Shown: positions 1 to 7,478, counted from the first letter of the stretch. The stretch is 11,257 nucleotides of DNA from Bacteroidales bacterium UBA6366 (GCA_002438845.1 DJRG01000028.1:1-11257), one strand, 5' to 3'. Numbers and translations: made by a program. The notes: generated from the letters alone by a model not told the origin.

Positions 1-573
1 TTCGCAGGCAGCTGCACCAGAGTCAGCCAAAAGCCCTCCCGCAGACTGCCGGAGTTCGCGTTCATCGGACGCTCAAATGTCGGCAAGTCATCGCTGATCA
101 ACATGCTGTGCGGCAACCGCAAGCTTGCAAAGACCTCAGCCACACCGGGGAAAACCCAACTGATCAACCACTTCATCATCAATGACAGTTGGTACCTTGT
201 CGATCTTCCGGGCTACGGCTTCGCCAAGATCTCTCAGAAAGGACGCGAGGAACTCAGGATGATGATCAACGACTACATCGAGAAATCCGAGGAGATGGTG
301 GTGCTCTTTGTCCTGATCGACTCACGGCACGACATCACCAAGATCGACAGAGAGTTTCTGGCCGGGCTTGGAGAGAACGGAATCCCGTTCGCGATAATAT
401 TCACAAAAGGTGACAAGCTTGGTCCGAACGCCCTCAAGGCCCAGATAGAGAGGGACAAGGAGATCCTGTCGGATGATTGGGAAGAGCTGCCGCCGATGTT
501 CGCATCCAGCGCCGAGACCGGAGCCGGAAAGGAAGAGATATTGGACTATATTCAACAATACATTAATTTATAG
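1..573 (+). CDS. engB: EngB/YsxC ribosome-biogenesis GTPase (5' partial)
   Basis: This is a TrmE-Era-EngA-YihA-type GTPase needed for late assembly of the large ribosomal subunit in the cytoplasm. The reading frame is open from the first base, so the true start lies upstream. The 190 residues seen lack only about 10 or so of the N-terminus, judging by the usual length of about 200. The G motifs appear in order, counted from the window edge: GRSNVGKS (G1, residues 23-30), TPGKT (G2, 48-52), DLPG (G3, 68-71, followed by the EngB-typical YGFA), TKGD (G4, 135-138) and SSA (G5, 169-171). The stop is TAG and prs starts 9 bases later, so the two are probably co-transcribed. Identification is secure. 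A second GTPase of this class, der, sits further along the same strand. Confidence 0.97.
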   Translation, partial: FAGSCTRVSQKPSRRLPEFAFIGRSNVGKSSLINMLCGNRKLAKTSATPGKTQLINHFIINDSWYLVDLPGYGFAKISQKGREELRMMINDYIEKSEEMVVLFVLIDSRHDITKIDREFLAGLGENGIPFAIIFTKGDKLGPNALKAQIERDKEILSDDWEELPPMFASSAETGAGKEEILDYIQQYINL

Positions 574-582
574 CATAGTTTA

Positions 583-1554
583 ATGCACATGGAACACAGA
601 ATGGAATTGTTTGCCTGCAGAGCCTCCAAAGACTTTGCGTGCAAAGTTGTTGACGAACTGAACATCATCGGAGCTCAGACAGGAGAAAAGTATCATCTTG
701 GGGCTTCCGAAGTGACCAAATTCAGTGATGGAGAGTTCGTTCCCTCTTTCACGGACAGCGTCAGAGGCGCGACCGTGTTCATCCTGCAGTCAACTTTTCC
801 ACCCACGGAGAATCTGATGGAGCTTCTGCTGACAATCGACGCCGCCAAAAGAGCCTCGGCCGACAAGGTCATCGCGGTGATGCCATACTTCGGATGGGCC
901 AGGCAGGACCGCAAGGACAAACCGCGTGTTTCGATCGGAGCGAAGCTCGTGGCCAATCTTCTGACAGCCGCCGGAGTCGACAGGATCATGACATGCGACC
1001 TGCACGCCGACCAGATCCAGGGATTCTTCGACCTGCCTGTGGACCACATCTACGCGAGCAAGGTCTTCATCCCTTACCTGAGGTCCCTCAACATCGAGAA
1101 TCTCGCCATCGCCGCTCCTGACATGGGCGGAGCGAAAAGGGCGAACGCCTACGCCAAGGAACTCGCATGCCCGGTGATCATCTGCCACAAGTCCCGCGAA
1201 AGGGCTAACGTGGTGGCCTCAATCACCGCCATCGGAGAAGTCGAGGGAAAGAACGTGGTGATCGTCGACGACCTTATCGACACGGCCGGAACCCTCGTGA
1301 AAGCCGCCGAGGTGCTGATGGAGAAAGGCGCCACCAGCGTCAGGGCCTGCGCCACCCACGCTGTGCTTTCAGGTCCCGCCTACGACAGGATCAACAATTC
1401 CTGCCTGAAGGAAGTGTTCGTCACCGACACCATCCCGCTAAAGGAAGGCGCCGACACCAGCAAGATAAGAGTGGTCTCGATGGCGGAGACCTTCGCGGCC
1501 ATCATCCGCAAGGTCTACAACTACGAGCCTATCAGCACGGAATTTATTTTTTAG
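583..1554 (+). CDS. prs: Ribose-phosphate pyrophosphokinase (PRPP synthetase)
   Basis: The enzyme transfers pyrophosphate from ATP to ribose 5-phosphate to make PRPP, the precursor of purines, pyrimidines, histidine, tryptophan and NAD; it is cytosolic. Visible motifs are the ATP-loop region PYFGWARQDRKDKPR (101-115), the family signature DLHADQIQGFFDLPVDH (139-155) and the PRPP-binding loop VVIVDDLIDTAGT (225-237). Length is 323 residues, close to the usual 310-320 of class I enzymes. The first ATG gives MHMEHRMELF. The ATGs at residues 3 and 7 are alternatives, and homologues begin matching near ELFACRAS, so the start is uncertain by up to six residues. The leader is A/T-rich without a Shine-Dalgarno site, as is normal in Bacteroidota. 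It lies 9 bases after engB and 6 bases before the next gene. Confidence 0.98.
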   Translation: MHMEHRMELFACRASKDFACKVVDELNIIGAQTGEKYHLGASEVTKFSDGEFVPSFTDSVRGATVFILQSTFPPTENLMELLLTIDAAKRASADKVIAVMPYFGWARQDRKDKPRVSIGAKLVANLLTAAGVDRIMTCDLHADQIQGFFDLPVDHIYASKVFIPYLRSLNIENLAIAAPDMGGAKRANAYAKELACPVIICHKSRERANVVASITAIGEVEGKNVVIVDDLIDTAGTLVKAAEVLMEKGATSVRACATHAVLSGPAYDRINNSCLKEVFVTDTIPLKEGADTSKIRVVSMAETFAAIIRKVYNYEPISTEFIF

Positions 1555-1560
1555 GAATAT

Positions 1561-1842
1561 ATGAAAACAGTTCTCGCGGCGATAATCCTCCTCGGAATCG
1601 GGGTCATCGGAATGTGTTTCAACATCATATTCCGGAAGAACGGCAAGTTTCCTGAGACCGAGATCAGCCGCAACGAGAACATGCGGAAGTTGGGAATCAA
1701 GTGCATGAGGGAGCAGGACGAGGAAATTTTCTCCAAGAAGAAGCCCTCAAAGAACGCTTCCTGCACCGGTTCCTACAGTGATGCCTGCACAGGATGCGGG
1801 TTCTATGAATATGAGTTCGGCGGCAGGAAGCCGAAGAAGTAG
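1561..1842 (+). CDS. Small conserved single-pass membrane protein with C-terminal cysteines, function unknown
   Basis: This 93-residue protein resembles a small protein I recall as common in Bacteroidales genomes, usually annotated only as hypothetical or membrane protein. Residues 3-24 form one hydrophobic helix (AAIILLGIGVIGMCF and onward), followed by a basic stretch RKNGKFPETEISRNENMRKLGIKC. The tail carries Cys68, Cys76 and Cys79 (ASC, then DACTGCGFYEYEF), plus Cys48 and a Cys19 inside the helix. The CxxC pair could bind metal or form a disulfide, but no known motif is complete. It starts 6 bases after prs, directly behind a GAATAT string, and ends 43 bases before der, so it belongs to the operon. 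The intact frame, good start context and family resemblance support a real gene. Its job is not known. Confidence 0.82.
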   Translation: MKTVLAAIILLGIGVIGMCFNIIFRKNGKFPETEISRNENMRKLGIKCMREQDEEIFSKKKPSKNASCTGSYSDACTGCGFYEYEFGGRKPKK

Positions 1843-1885
1843 AACCGCGGAAAGTGTTTAACCATTAAGATGTAAAGGAATATTT

Positions 1886-3196
1886 ATGAGTTTAGTAGCC
1901 ATTGTGGGACGCCCGAACGTTGGCAAGTCCACACTTTTCAACAGACTTGTCGGAATGCGCCAGGCCATCGTTGACGAGACCGCCGGCGTGACAAGAGACC
2001 GCCACTACGGCAAATGCGAATGGTGCGGCAAGGAGTTCTCCGTGGTGGACACGGGAGGTTGGACAACCAACTCGGACGATGTGTTCGAAGAGGCCATCCG
2101 CAAGCAGGTAGTGATCGCCATCGAAGAGGCTGACGCTGTGATATTCATGGTCGAGGCCGCCGCCGGCATCACGGACTACGACGCCGAGATAGCGGACATC
2201 CTCCGCCGGAGCAAGAAGCCTGTCTTGTTGTGTGTCAACAAGGTAGACTCCGGAGAGAAGATGTTCGACGCCTACCAGTTCTACTCACTGGGACTGGGGG
2301 AGATCTGGGCCACATCAGCCGCGAACGGAAGCGGAACGGGCGATCTTCTGGACGAGGTCCTCAAGGTTCTTCCGGAAGAGAAGGCCCAGCAGGACGATGA
2401 CCGTCCGGACCTTCCTCACATTGCGATCGTCGGGAAGCCGAATGTCGGCAAGTCATCCTTGACCAACGCCCTCCTCGGAGAGGACCGGAACATCGTGACC
2501 CCGGTCGCCGGAACGACAAGAGACTCCATATCGACTCTTTACAACAAATTCGGCCACGAGTTCATGCTCGTGGACACGGCCGGAATGCGAAGAAAGGCCA
2601 AGGTCAACGAAGATCTTGAGTTCTATTCCGTCATCCGTTCCATCCGGGCGATCGAGCATTCGGATGTCTGCATCCTGATGATCGACGCCAACAGCGGAAT
2701 GGAGGCTCAGGACATGAGCATCTTCAACCTCATCGTCCGCAACCGCAAGGCCTGCGTGCTGGTGGTCAACAAATGGGACCTCTTCCTCAAAGACAGCAAC
2801 ACTATGAAGGAATATGAAGCCTCGCTTCGCCGCCGCATAGCTCCTTTCGATGACGTGCCGATCATATTCACCTCCGTCACAAAGAAACAGAGGATCATGG
2901 ATGTGCTGGACGCCGCCGAGCATGTCTACGAGAACTATTCCAGCAAGATTTCGACCGCAAGGCTGAACGAGGCCCTGCTGCCTGAGATAGAAAACTACCC
3001 ACCTCCTGCATGGAAGGGTAAATACGTGAAGATCAAGTACGTGACCCAGCTGCCGACAAGGTTCCCGGCATTCGCGTTCTTCTGCAACCTGCCGCAATAC
3101 GTCAAGGAACCGTACAAGAGATTCCTTGAGAACAAGCTGAGGGAGCATTTCGATCTGCACGGATGCCCTGTACAGATATTCATGAGAGCAAAATAA
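1886..3196 (+). CDS. der: Der (EngA) double-domain ribosome-assembly GTPase
   Basis: Der is an essential GTPase that binds the maturing 50S subunit. It has two G domains in tandem and a C-terminal KH-like RNA-binding domain. Domain 1 shows GRPNVGKS (8-15), DTGG (55-58) and NKVD (118-121). Domain 2 shows GKPNVGKS (183-190), DTAG (230-233) and NKWD (295-298). The KH-like part spans about 355-436 and includes the KGKYVKIKYVTQLPTRFPAF stretch typical of the family. Length, 436 residues, is normal. ATG 1886 gives the canonical MSLVAIVGRPNVGKST start. The 43-base gap before it is the largest in the operon and could hold an internal promoter, but I see no TTTG / TAnnTTTG pair there. With engB and rluD in the same run, the operon has a ribosome-biogenesis theme. 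Confidence 0.99.
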   Translation: MSLVAIVGRPNVGKSTLFNRLVGMRQAIVDETAGVTRDRHYGKCEWCGKEFSVVDTGGWTTNSDDVFEEAIRKQVVIAIEEADAVIFMVEAAAGITDYDAEIADILRRSKKPVLLCVNKVDSGEKMFDAYQFYSLGLGEIWATSAANGSGTGDLLDEVLKVLPEEKAQQDDDRPDLPHIAIVGKPNVGKSSLTNALLGEDRNIVTPVAGTTRDSISTLYNKFGHEFMLVDTAGMRRKAKVNEDLEFYSVIRSIRAIEHSDVCILMIDANSGMEAQDMSIFNLIVRNRKACVLVVNKWDLFLKDSNTMKEYEASLRRRIAPFDDVPIIFTSVTKKQRIMDVLDAAEHVYENYSSKISTARLNEALLPEIENYPPPAWKGKYVKIKYVTQLPTRFPAFAFFCNLPQYVKEPYKRFLENKLREHFDLHGCPVQIFMRAK

Positions 3197-3205
3197 TGGC
3201 TGCCT

Positions 3206-3850
3206 ATGCTGTTGGAGATTCTGAAAGCGTTCATAATCGGCATCTGCGCGTCGGCCCCGCTCGGGCCGGTGGCGATTATCGTGCTTCAGAAGTCCATCTG
3301 TTACGGGCATAAGGCCGGTTTCACGACCGGTCTCGGAGCATCGCTTGTCGACACAGCCTACGCCATAATCTCGATCTTCGCCTGGGCTTTCGCCCAGAAT
3401 TTCATCAACACCTACGAATCTATAATATTCCTGATCGGCGGTCCGGTGATCGCCTTGCTGGGATATTCAATGGCCTTCAAGGATCCTTTCAGGAAGATGG
3501 AGCCGGGCGATGTCAAGGCACGCGGAGCATCACCGAAGGATTTCCTCCAGGCAGTCGCCACCACGATCTCCAATCCGGGGGCGATACTCGTGATGTTCGC
3601 CCTGTTCGCTTTCTTTCAGGTGGATGTGTCCGACAGAAGCTTCAGGATCTACCCGATCATACTTGCAGTGGCCGGAGGATCAATCGCCTACTGGTTCTTC
3701 TTCTCATGGTTCTTCAGCAATTGGAGAAAGGCTTTTGACATGAAAAAGATCATGTGGATGAACAGAATAGCGGGAATCATCATAATAATCATAGGGTTAG
3801 CCCTGCTTGGAGAAGGTGCGTTCGACTTGCTCTTCACAGGTGGAAAGTAA
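3206..3850 (+). CDS. LysE/RhtB-family membrane exporter
   Basis: This is a 214-residue polytopic inner-membrane protein of the LysE/RhtB superfamily, whose characterised members export amino acids or related small molecules using the proton motive force. Hydrophobic segments lie at roughly 4-28, 40-66, 72-90, 115-137, 149-171 and 186-204, giving the six helices expected. The N-terminal PLGPVAI (18-24) and the NPGAIL (123-128) in the middle match conserved family positions. A charged loop (about 92-113) separates the two halves. The start ATG lies 9 bases after the der stop. An overlapping ATG at 3196 is in another frame and gives a different, unlikely product. The substrate cannot be told from sequence. 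Members of this type sit next to housekeeping genes in many Bacteroidota, so the position need not imply a ribosome-related role. Confidence 0.87.
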   Translation: MLLEILKAFIIGICASAPLGPVAIIVLQKSICYGHKAGFTTGLGASLVDTAYAIISIFAWAFAQNFINTYESIIFLIGGPVIALLGYSMAFKDPFRKMEPGDVKARGASPKDFLQAVATTISNPGAILVMFALFAFFQVDVSDRSFRIYPIILAVAGGSIAYWFFFSWFFSNWRKAFDMKKIMWMNRIAGIIIIIIGLALLGEGAFDLLFTGGK

Positions 3851-3859
3851 TTTACGAAT

Positions 3860-4648
3860 ATGGCGGATAAAACAGACAAAAAGGGTTTCTTCGGAAACTG
3901 GATTGTGAAGAACATCATCCTTGCGGTGCTGTTTTTCACGGTTTTGATAATCTTCAACTCGATTCTTCTGAGCACGATCACAAACCACAACAAGACCATC
4001 GAGGTCCCGGATTTCACAAGCATGAGCCTTGACGAGGCGAGGCATGAGGCCGCCAGACTGAAGCTGAGAACCGAGGTGATCGACTCGATTTTCGTCAGGA
4101 AGATGGAGAAGGGCGCAGTCTACAGCCAGAATCCCAAAGCAGGCTCCAGAGTCAAGAAAGGCCGCAGGATTCTCCTCACGATCAATGCCAAGAACGCCAA
4201 GAAAGTCAGCATGCCGAATCTTGTCGGCTACTCAATGCGTCAGGCCAAGGCCGAACTCAGCTCACGGGGTCTGGCTTTAGGCAAATTGATCTACGTCGAC
4301 GACATAGCGACCAACAATGTGCTGAGGCAAATCTACCGGAACCGTGAGATAAGGCCTGGAAGGCAGATAGAGACCGGTTCCGAGATCAATCTGGAAGTCG
4401 GGCTCAACCCGGAGGACAACCTGACCTACATTCCTGATGTCAAGGGGCAGAAATACCTCAGGGCAGTCGATGTCGTGCATGACAACTCATTGAACATCGG
4501 CCGTCTTGTGTTCGACAGGAGCGTCCGTAACTACAACGACTCTCTGAACGCCTCTGTGACCAGACAGACTCCGGAGGCTTCCGGCAATCCGATTCTCATG
4601 GGGTCTGACGTGACCCTTTACCTATCATTGGACAAGAAAGACGAATAA
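3860..4648 (+). CDS. Membrane-anchored protein with three PASTA domains
   Basis: PASTA domains are small folds that bind peptidoglycan fragments or beta-lactams in penicillin-binding proteins and Ser/Thr kinases. Here they stand alone. The N-terminus is cytoplasmic and basic (KTDKKGFFGNWIVK), followed by one membrane helix at about 16-40. Three repeats then face the periplasm: about 46-110 (VPDFTSMSLDEARHEAARLKL, ending in ILLTINA), 115-182 (MPNLVGYSMRQAKAELSSRGL, ending in INLEVGL) and 189-257 (IPDVKGQKYLRAVDVV, ending in VTLYLSL). There is no kinase or transpeptidase domain. The gene begins 9 bases after the exporter, with a GAATAT overlapping its ATG, and ends one base before rluD. From memory, a PASTA gene next to rluD is a recurrent pairing in Bacteroidales, often with D-Ala-D-Ala ligase following. 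That third gene is absent here. A cell-wall sensing or structural role is inference. Confidence 0.92.
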   Translation: MADKTDKKGFFGNWIVKNIILAVLFFTVLIIFNSILLSTITNHNKTIEVPDFTSMSLDEARHEAARLKLRTEVIDSIFVRKMEKGAVYSQNPKAGSRVKKGRRILLTINAKNAKKVSMPNLVGYSMRQAKAELSSRGLALGKLIYVDDIATNNVLRQIYRNREIRPGRQIETGSEINLEVGLNPEDNLTYIPDVKGQKYLRAVDVVHDNSLNIGRLVFDRSVRNYNDSLNASVTRQTPEASGNPILMGSDVTLYLSLDKKDE

Positions 4649-4649
4649 A

Positions 4650-5735
4650 GTGGACGAGGAGAGACTTTACAACGACCAGGAAGAAAATGTAGAGGACGAG
4701 GAGCAGGGAATGTTCGAGCATTTCCGGCTCAATGTCGATGTCGGACAGACCCCCATGCGTGTGGACAAGTACATGGCCACGCATCTGGAGGACACTTCCC
4801 GGCACAGGGTTCAGTGCGCCATAAAGGAAGGCTACGTACGGGTGAATGACAAGGTCGCGAAAGCGAACCTGATCATCAGGCCGGGAGATGTAATCCGGTT
4901 CGTGATGCCGTACCGCCGCCGTGGCCTTGAGATTCTTCCGCAGGACATTCCATTGAACATAGTCTACGAGGACAATGACCTCCTCGTCGTCAACAAGGCC
5001 GCCGGGATGGTCGTCCACCCAGGGCACGGGCACTTCGAAGGAACCCTCATCAACGCTCTCTCCTATCATTTGGGAATATCCCAGGGCCCTGAGGCCGCGG
5101 ACGAGAGGATGGGCATCCTTGTGCACAGAATCGACAAGGACACCTCCGGACTACTTGTCGTGGCCAAAAACGACGAGACCCAGCTGGATCTGGCCCGCCA
5201 GTTCTTCGAGCATTCAATCGAGAGGCGGTACGTGGCCGTTGTCTGGGGCAACATCAAGGAGGACGAGGGGACGATTGACGGGAACATCGGGCGTGATCCT
5301 AACGACCGGCTGAGGTTCAGGGTTTACACTGGAGATGATGACCATGGCAAGCACGCTGTCACGCACTACAAGGTGCTGGAAAGATTTGGTTACGTGACCG
5401 TTGTCGAGTGCAGACTGGAGACCGGGCGCACGCACCAGATCAGGGTCCACATGAGCCACATCGGCCATCCGCTGTTCAACGACGAGCGTTACGGCGGCTC
5501 AGAGATCCGCAAAGGCACAATCTACGCCAAGTACCGCCAGTTCATCCAGAACTGCTTCGAGCTCTGCCCTCGCCAAGCCCTTCACGCCAAGACTCTCGGC
5601 TTCGTCCACCCAGGCACCGGCAAATGGATCCAGTTCGACTCCCGGCTTCCAGAAGACATGACCGCCATGATCGACAAGTGGAGAAACTACGTCAATTATG
5701 TCGGGACGGAGGAGTTTGGCACGGAAATGGCATAA
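4650..5735 (+). CDS. rluD: RluD-type 23S rRNA pseudouridine synthase
   Basis: The protein belongs to the RluA/RluD family, which converts specific uridines of 23S rRNA to pseudouridine. RluD acts on helix 69, but the exact target here is inferred. An S4-like RNA-binding domain occupies about 34-90 (MRVDKYMATHLEDTSRHRVQ onward). The catalytic domain follows, with YEDNDLLVVNKAAGMVVHPG (106-125), the active-site motif HRIDKDTSGLL (159-169, presumed catalytic Asp162) and GRTHQIRVH (259-267). Length is 361 residues. The start taken is GTG at 4650, one base after the PASTA stop. The acidic leader it adds (residues 2-20) resembles that of Bacteroides homologues, while ATG 4710 (MFEHFRL) is the alternative. 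It is the last gene of the operon and is followed by a terminator at 5813-5849. Confidence 0.97.
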   Translation: MDEERLYNDQEENVEDEEQGMFEHFRLNVDVGQTPMRVDKYMATHLEDTSRHRVQCAIKEGYVRVNDKVAKANLIIRPGDVIRFVMPYRRRGLEILPQDIPLNIVYEDNDLLVVNKAAGMVVHPGHGHFEGTLINALSYHLGISQGPEAADERMGILVHRIDKDTSGLLVVAKNDETQLDLARQFFEHSIERRYVAVVWGNIKEDEGTIDGNIGRDPNDRLRFRVYTGDDDHGKHAVTHYKVLERFGYVTVVECRLETGRTHQIRVHMSHIGHPLFNDERYGGSEIRKGTIYAKYRQFIQNCFELCPRQALHAKTLGFVHPGTGKWIQFDSRLPEDMTAMIDKWRNYVNYVGTEEFGTEMA

Positions 5736-5780
5736 TGGGTAATCGACATAAATATTTTTACTCATAAACCAAAAACTGAC

Positions 5781-5805
5781 TCAATAGTTATTTCATAAGT
5801 ATTGA
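5781..5805. repeat. Short inverted repeat in A/T-rich spacer
   Basis: TCAATA (5781-5786) is mirrored by TATTGA (5800-5805) around a 13-base loop, in the A/T-rich stretch between rluD and its terminator. It has no T-run of its own. It may be chance in such sequence, or a weak structure in the 3' untranslated region. Confidence 0.3.
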
Positions 5806-5812
5806 ATAAGAT

Positions 5813-5849
5813 AAGCCGAAGCCGGGTGAGAACCTCGCTTCGGTTTTTT
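5813..5849 (+). terminator. Rho-independent terminator of the engB-rluD operon
   Basis: CCGAAGC (5816-5822) pairs perfectly with GCTTCGG (5837-5843), and A/G bases at 5813-5815 extend the stem into the T-run. Inside, GGT (5825-5827) pairs with ACC (5832-5834) around a GAGA tetraloop of the stable GNRA class. Six T residues (5844-5849) follow at once. It lies about 80 bases after the rluD stop, the right place to end the rightward operon. On the opposite strand the stem is followed only by CTTATCTT, so it is at best a weak terminator for namZ. Confidence 0.9.
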
Positions 5850-5879
5850 GGGATCAAGTCCAAAAGCATGTGTTTAGCC

Positions 5880-5905
5880 GGGCGCTTCAACAGGCTCAGC
5901 GGCCC
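5880..5905 (-). repeat. REP-like palindromic repeat, copy A (degenerate), just after namZ
   Basis: On the minus strand this reads GGGCCGCT, then GAGCCTGTTGA, then AGCGCCC. It is an imperfect palindrome with the same GAGCCTGT(T/C)GA core as the copies in atpG and atpH. It begins 16 bases downstream of the namZ stop codon. A hairpin is possible with one bulged base, but no T-run follows, so it is not a classical terminator. It could still protect or end the namZ transcript, as REP elements do elsewhere; that is inference. Confidence 0.7.
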
Positions 5906-5921
5906 TGATAGTCAAGAGTTA

Positions 5922-7241
5922 TTACTCCGGATAGAGCAGGTAAGGCACACGGCGGGCCTTAAAGGCTTCTACATCGGAGACCCAGCGAGCGGAGATTTCA
6001 GCGGCGGAGGAGCCGGACTCGATCATCGCGCGGAACCAGTCCACGCCGGCGAGAAGCTCGAAGAAGTTGTTCTTGCCGAAAAATTTATCGCCCATATTCA
6101 GATTCCGGTAAGCGTCGATGACATATTCAAGATTGACCTTTTCCCGCCAGATGTCGGCGAGCGGCTTGCGGCGAAGGTCAACGCCATGGCATTCCTCATC
6201 CACGAACTGCGGGCTCTTCGCCCCAGGGATGCTCCTCGGGATGAAGGAGAATGAATATCCCGTCATCGCCGGATGCCCGTAAGTCTCGAACGGGAACTGG
6301 GTGCCGCGGCCGAGGCTGACCACAGTTCCTTCGAAGTAGCAGGTTGATGAATATAGATACACAGCCCTCATGTCCTTGATGTTCGGCGAGGGCGGCAGTA
6401 TGAGACTGTAGCGGGTCTGATGAGTGTAATTCAGGCACGGAATCACGGTCAGGTCGCAAGAGCCGTTCTCCAGCCATTTCTCGCCGTTGATCATCAAGGC
6501 CAGCTCCCCGAGCGTCATCCCGTGGACTGTCGGGATCGGCAGCCAGCCCACACCAGACTTGAACTTCATGTCAAGCACCGGGCCATCGACATAGAAACCG
6601 TTCGGGTTCGGGCGATCAAGGATGACCACCTGTTTTCCGTCACGTGCGCAGGCTTCCATCAGATGATGCATTGTGATGTAATAAGTGTAGTACCTCAACC
6701 CTACATCTTGAATGTCAATCACCAGCACGTCAAATTTGTTGGTTTTCTCCTTGCCTGGAATCCTGGAACCTTTCTCGTAAAGCGACAGGATCTCCACTCC
6801 GGTCTTTTCATCCACACTGCTGCCGACGTGCTCGCCGGCATCAGCATTGCCTCGAAAGCCATGCTCCGGAGAGAATATAGCACTGACATCCACGCCTTTC
6901 TCAATCAACGCATCGACTATGTGCTGGCCGTACTCGATCTTTCCGCCCGGCTCGGACGGCTCAAGAAACGGAATAAGGGAGATCTCATCAATAGCAGGGA
7001 AACACCCGCCATGCTCAGCAAGCGCGTCAGCCAGCTTGGAGCCGGTCACCTTGTCTCCGACAATTCCCGTCTGATTGCAGAACACCGCCACACGTTTTCC
7101 TTTCAGCAGCGGCAGATACTCCTCGAACCTCTCATCACCCAGAACCACCTTACTTGAATATGTCCGGGCAATGGACCCATTAGCCAACAATATCAATACA
7201 AAGCTGATAATCAGAAATTTAAGATCATTCCTCATAATCAT
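5922..7241 (-). CDS. namZ: Secreted DUF1343 / NamZ-type exo-beta-N-acetylmuramidase
   Basis: Members of this family (DUF1343, glycoside hydrolase family 171) release N-acetylmuramic acid from the non-reducing ends of peptidoglycan fragments during wall recycling or scavenging. Residues 8-25 form a signal-peptide core (FLIISFVLILLANGSIA, likely cut after Ala25) with no lipobox cysteine, so the enzyme is probably periplasmic. Conserved blocks are CNQTGIVG (55-62), FSPEHGFRG (123-131), DIQDVGLRYYTYY (176-188), LDRPNPNG (208-215), PTVHGMTLGELA (237-248), PPSPNI (283-288) and GYSFSFIPRS (328-337). An extra segment at about 65-105 separates the first two blocks (see findings). Two in-frame ATGs (residues 1 and 3) are possible starts. 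The stop is doubled (TAATAA). The gene converges on rluD and has its own promoter candidate. Substrate assignment rests on family knowledge. Confidence 0.92.
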   Translation of the reverse strand: MIMRNDLKFLIISFVLILLANGSIARTYSSKVVLGDERFEEYLPLLKGKRVAVFCNQTGIVGDKVTGSKLADALAEHGGCFPAIDEISLIPFLEPSEPGGKIEYGQHIVDALIEKGVDVSAIFSPEHGFRGNADAGEHVGSSVDEKTGVEILSLYEKGSRIPGKEKTNKFDVLVIDIQDVGLRYYTYYITMHHLMEACARDGKQVVILDRPNPNGFYVDGPVLDMKFKSGVGWLPIPTVHGMTLGELALMINGEKWLENGSCDLTVIPCLNYTHQTRYSLILPPSPNIKDMRAVYLYSSTCYFEGTVVSLGRGTQFPFETYGHPAMTGYSFSFIPRSIPGAKSPQFVDEECHGVDLRRKPLADIWREKVNLEYVIDAYRNLNMGDKFFGKNNFFELLAGVDWFRAMIESGSSAAEISARWVSDVEAFKARRVPYLLYPE

Positions 7242-7256
7242 GGATCATTTCACAGT

Positions 7257-7289
7257 CCAATATACAAAATTCCTGAAATAACACACAAA
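7257..7289 (-). promoter_or_regulatory. Candidate Bacteroidota sigma-A promoter of namZ
   Basis: On the minus strand a TTTG (7289-7286) is followed after 21 bases by TATATTGG (7264-7257). The Bacteroidota consensus is TTTG, 19-21 bases, then TAnnTTTG, so only one position of the downstream box differs. Transcription would begin near 7250, giving a leader of about 9 bases to the first ATG or 15 to the second, which is short and favours the second start. The TTTG lies at the end of an A/T run, so chance matches are easier there. Confidence 0.45.
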
Positions 7290-7330
7290 AAAAGGTTTGG
7301 TTATCCGAAACATTCATTATCATTGCAATG

Positions 7331-7465
7331 TCATTGAATTGTGACTTGGTAAAATAAAAACGGGCTTCTGTCCCTAAACAGAGGTCCGTTTTTTGAAAAT
7401 CACCGAGGGGGTAGGTAACTGAGAGGGAGCCGATTGTTCTACGCCAAGTTATAATAATTCAATGA
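7331..7465. repeat. Imperfect inverted repeat flanking the atp terminator
   Basis: TCATTGAATT (7331-7340), a 3-base gap and ACTTGG (7344-7349) are mirrored by CCAAGT (7444-7449), a 6-base gap and AATTCAATGA (7456-7465). That is 16 paired positions around about 95 bases that include the terminator hairpin. No target-site duplication is evident at the ends and no coding sequence lies inside. It might be a tiny non-autonomous mobile element or a long RNA stem. Confidence 0.5.
7356..7393. terminator. Bidirectional intrinsic terminator closing the atp operon
   Basis: Fifteen base pairs (7356-7370 with 7379-7393, including two G-T wobbles) surround the 8-base loop TCCCTAAA. The core arms are CGGGCTTCTG and CAGAGGTCCG. 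On the minus strand the stem is followed by TTTTTATTTT, so it ends the leftward atp transcript, 187 bases past the atpG stop and before the namZ promoter. On the plus strand it ends in six T residues (7389-7394), so it can also block rightward readthrough. Confidence 0.9.
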
Positions 7466-7478
7466 AAAAGAGAACAAT
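7433..7478. repeat. Second inverted repeat in the namZ-atpG spacer
   Basis: ATTGTTCT (7433-7440) and AGAACAAT (7471-7478) are exact inverted copies 30 bases apart. The right half of the terminator-flanking inverted repeat sits inside the loop. In the atpG 3' untranslated RNA this could form an alternative stem. No function is apparent. Confidence 0.4.

Noticed and set aside
1843..1885. A promoter in front of der
   Set aside because: The 43-base gap is A/T-rich but lacks a TTTG / TAnnTTTG pair at the right spacing.
2453..3310. Long open frame on the minus strand across der (285 codons)
   Set aside because: It is antisense to the fully conserved der gene, has no recognisable domain, and its existence follows from the GC-rich codon pattern of der.
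5816..5843. The operon terminator hairpin as a bidirectional terminator for namZ
   Set aside because: On the minus strand the stem is followed by CTTATCTT, without a usable T-run, so only the plus-strand role is claimed.
6420..7157. 245-codon plus-strand frame across namZ, and a 150-codon frame at 5802-6254
   Set aside because: Both are antisense to a gene with strong family motifs, and neither translation resembles a protein family.
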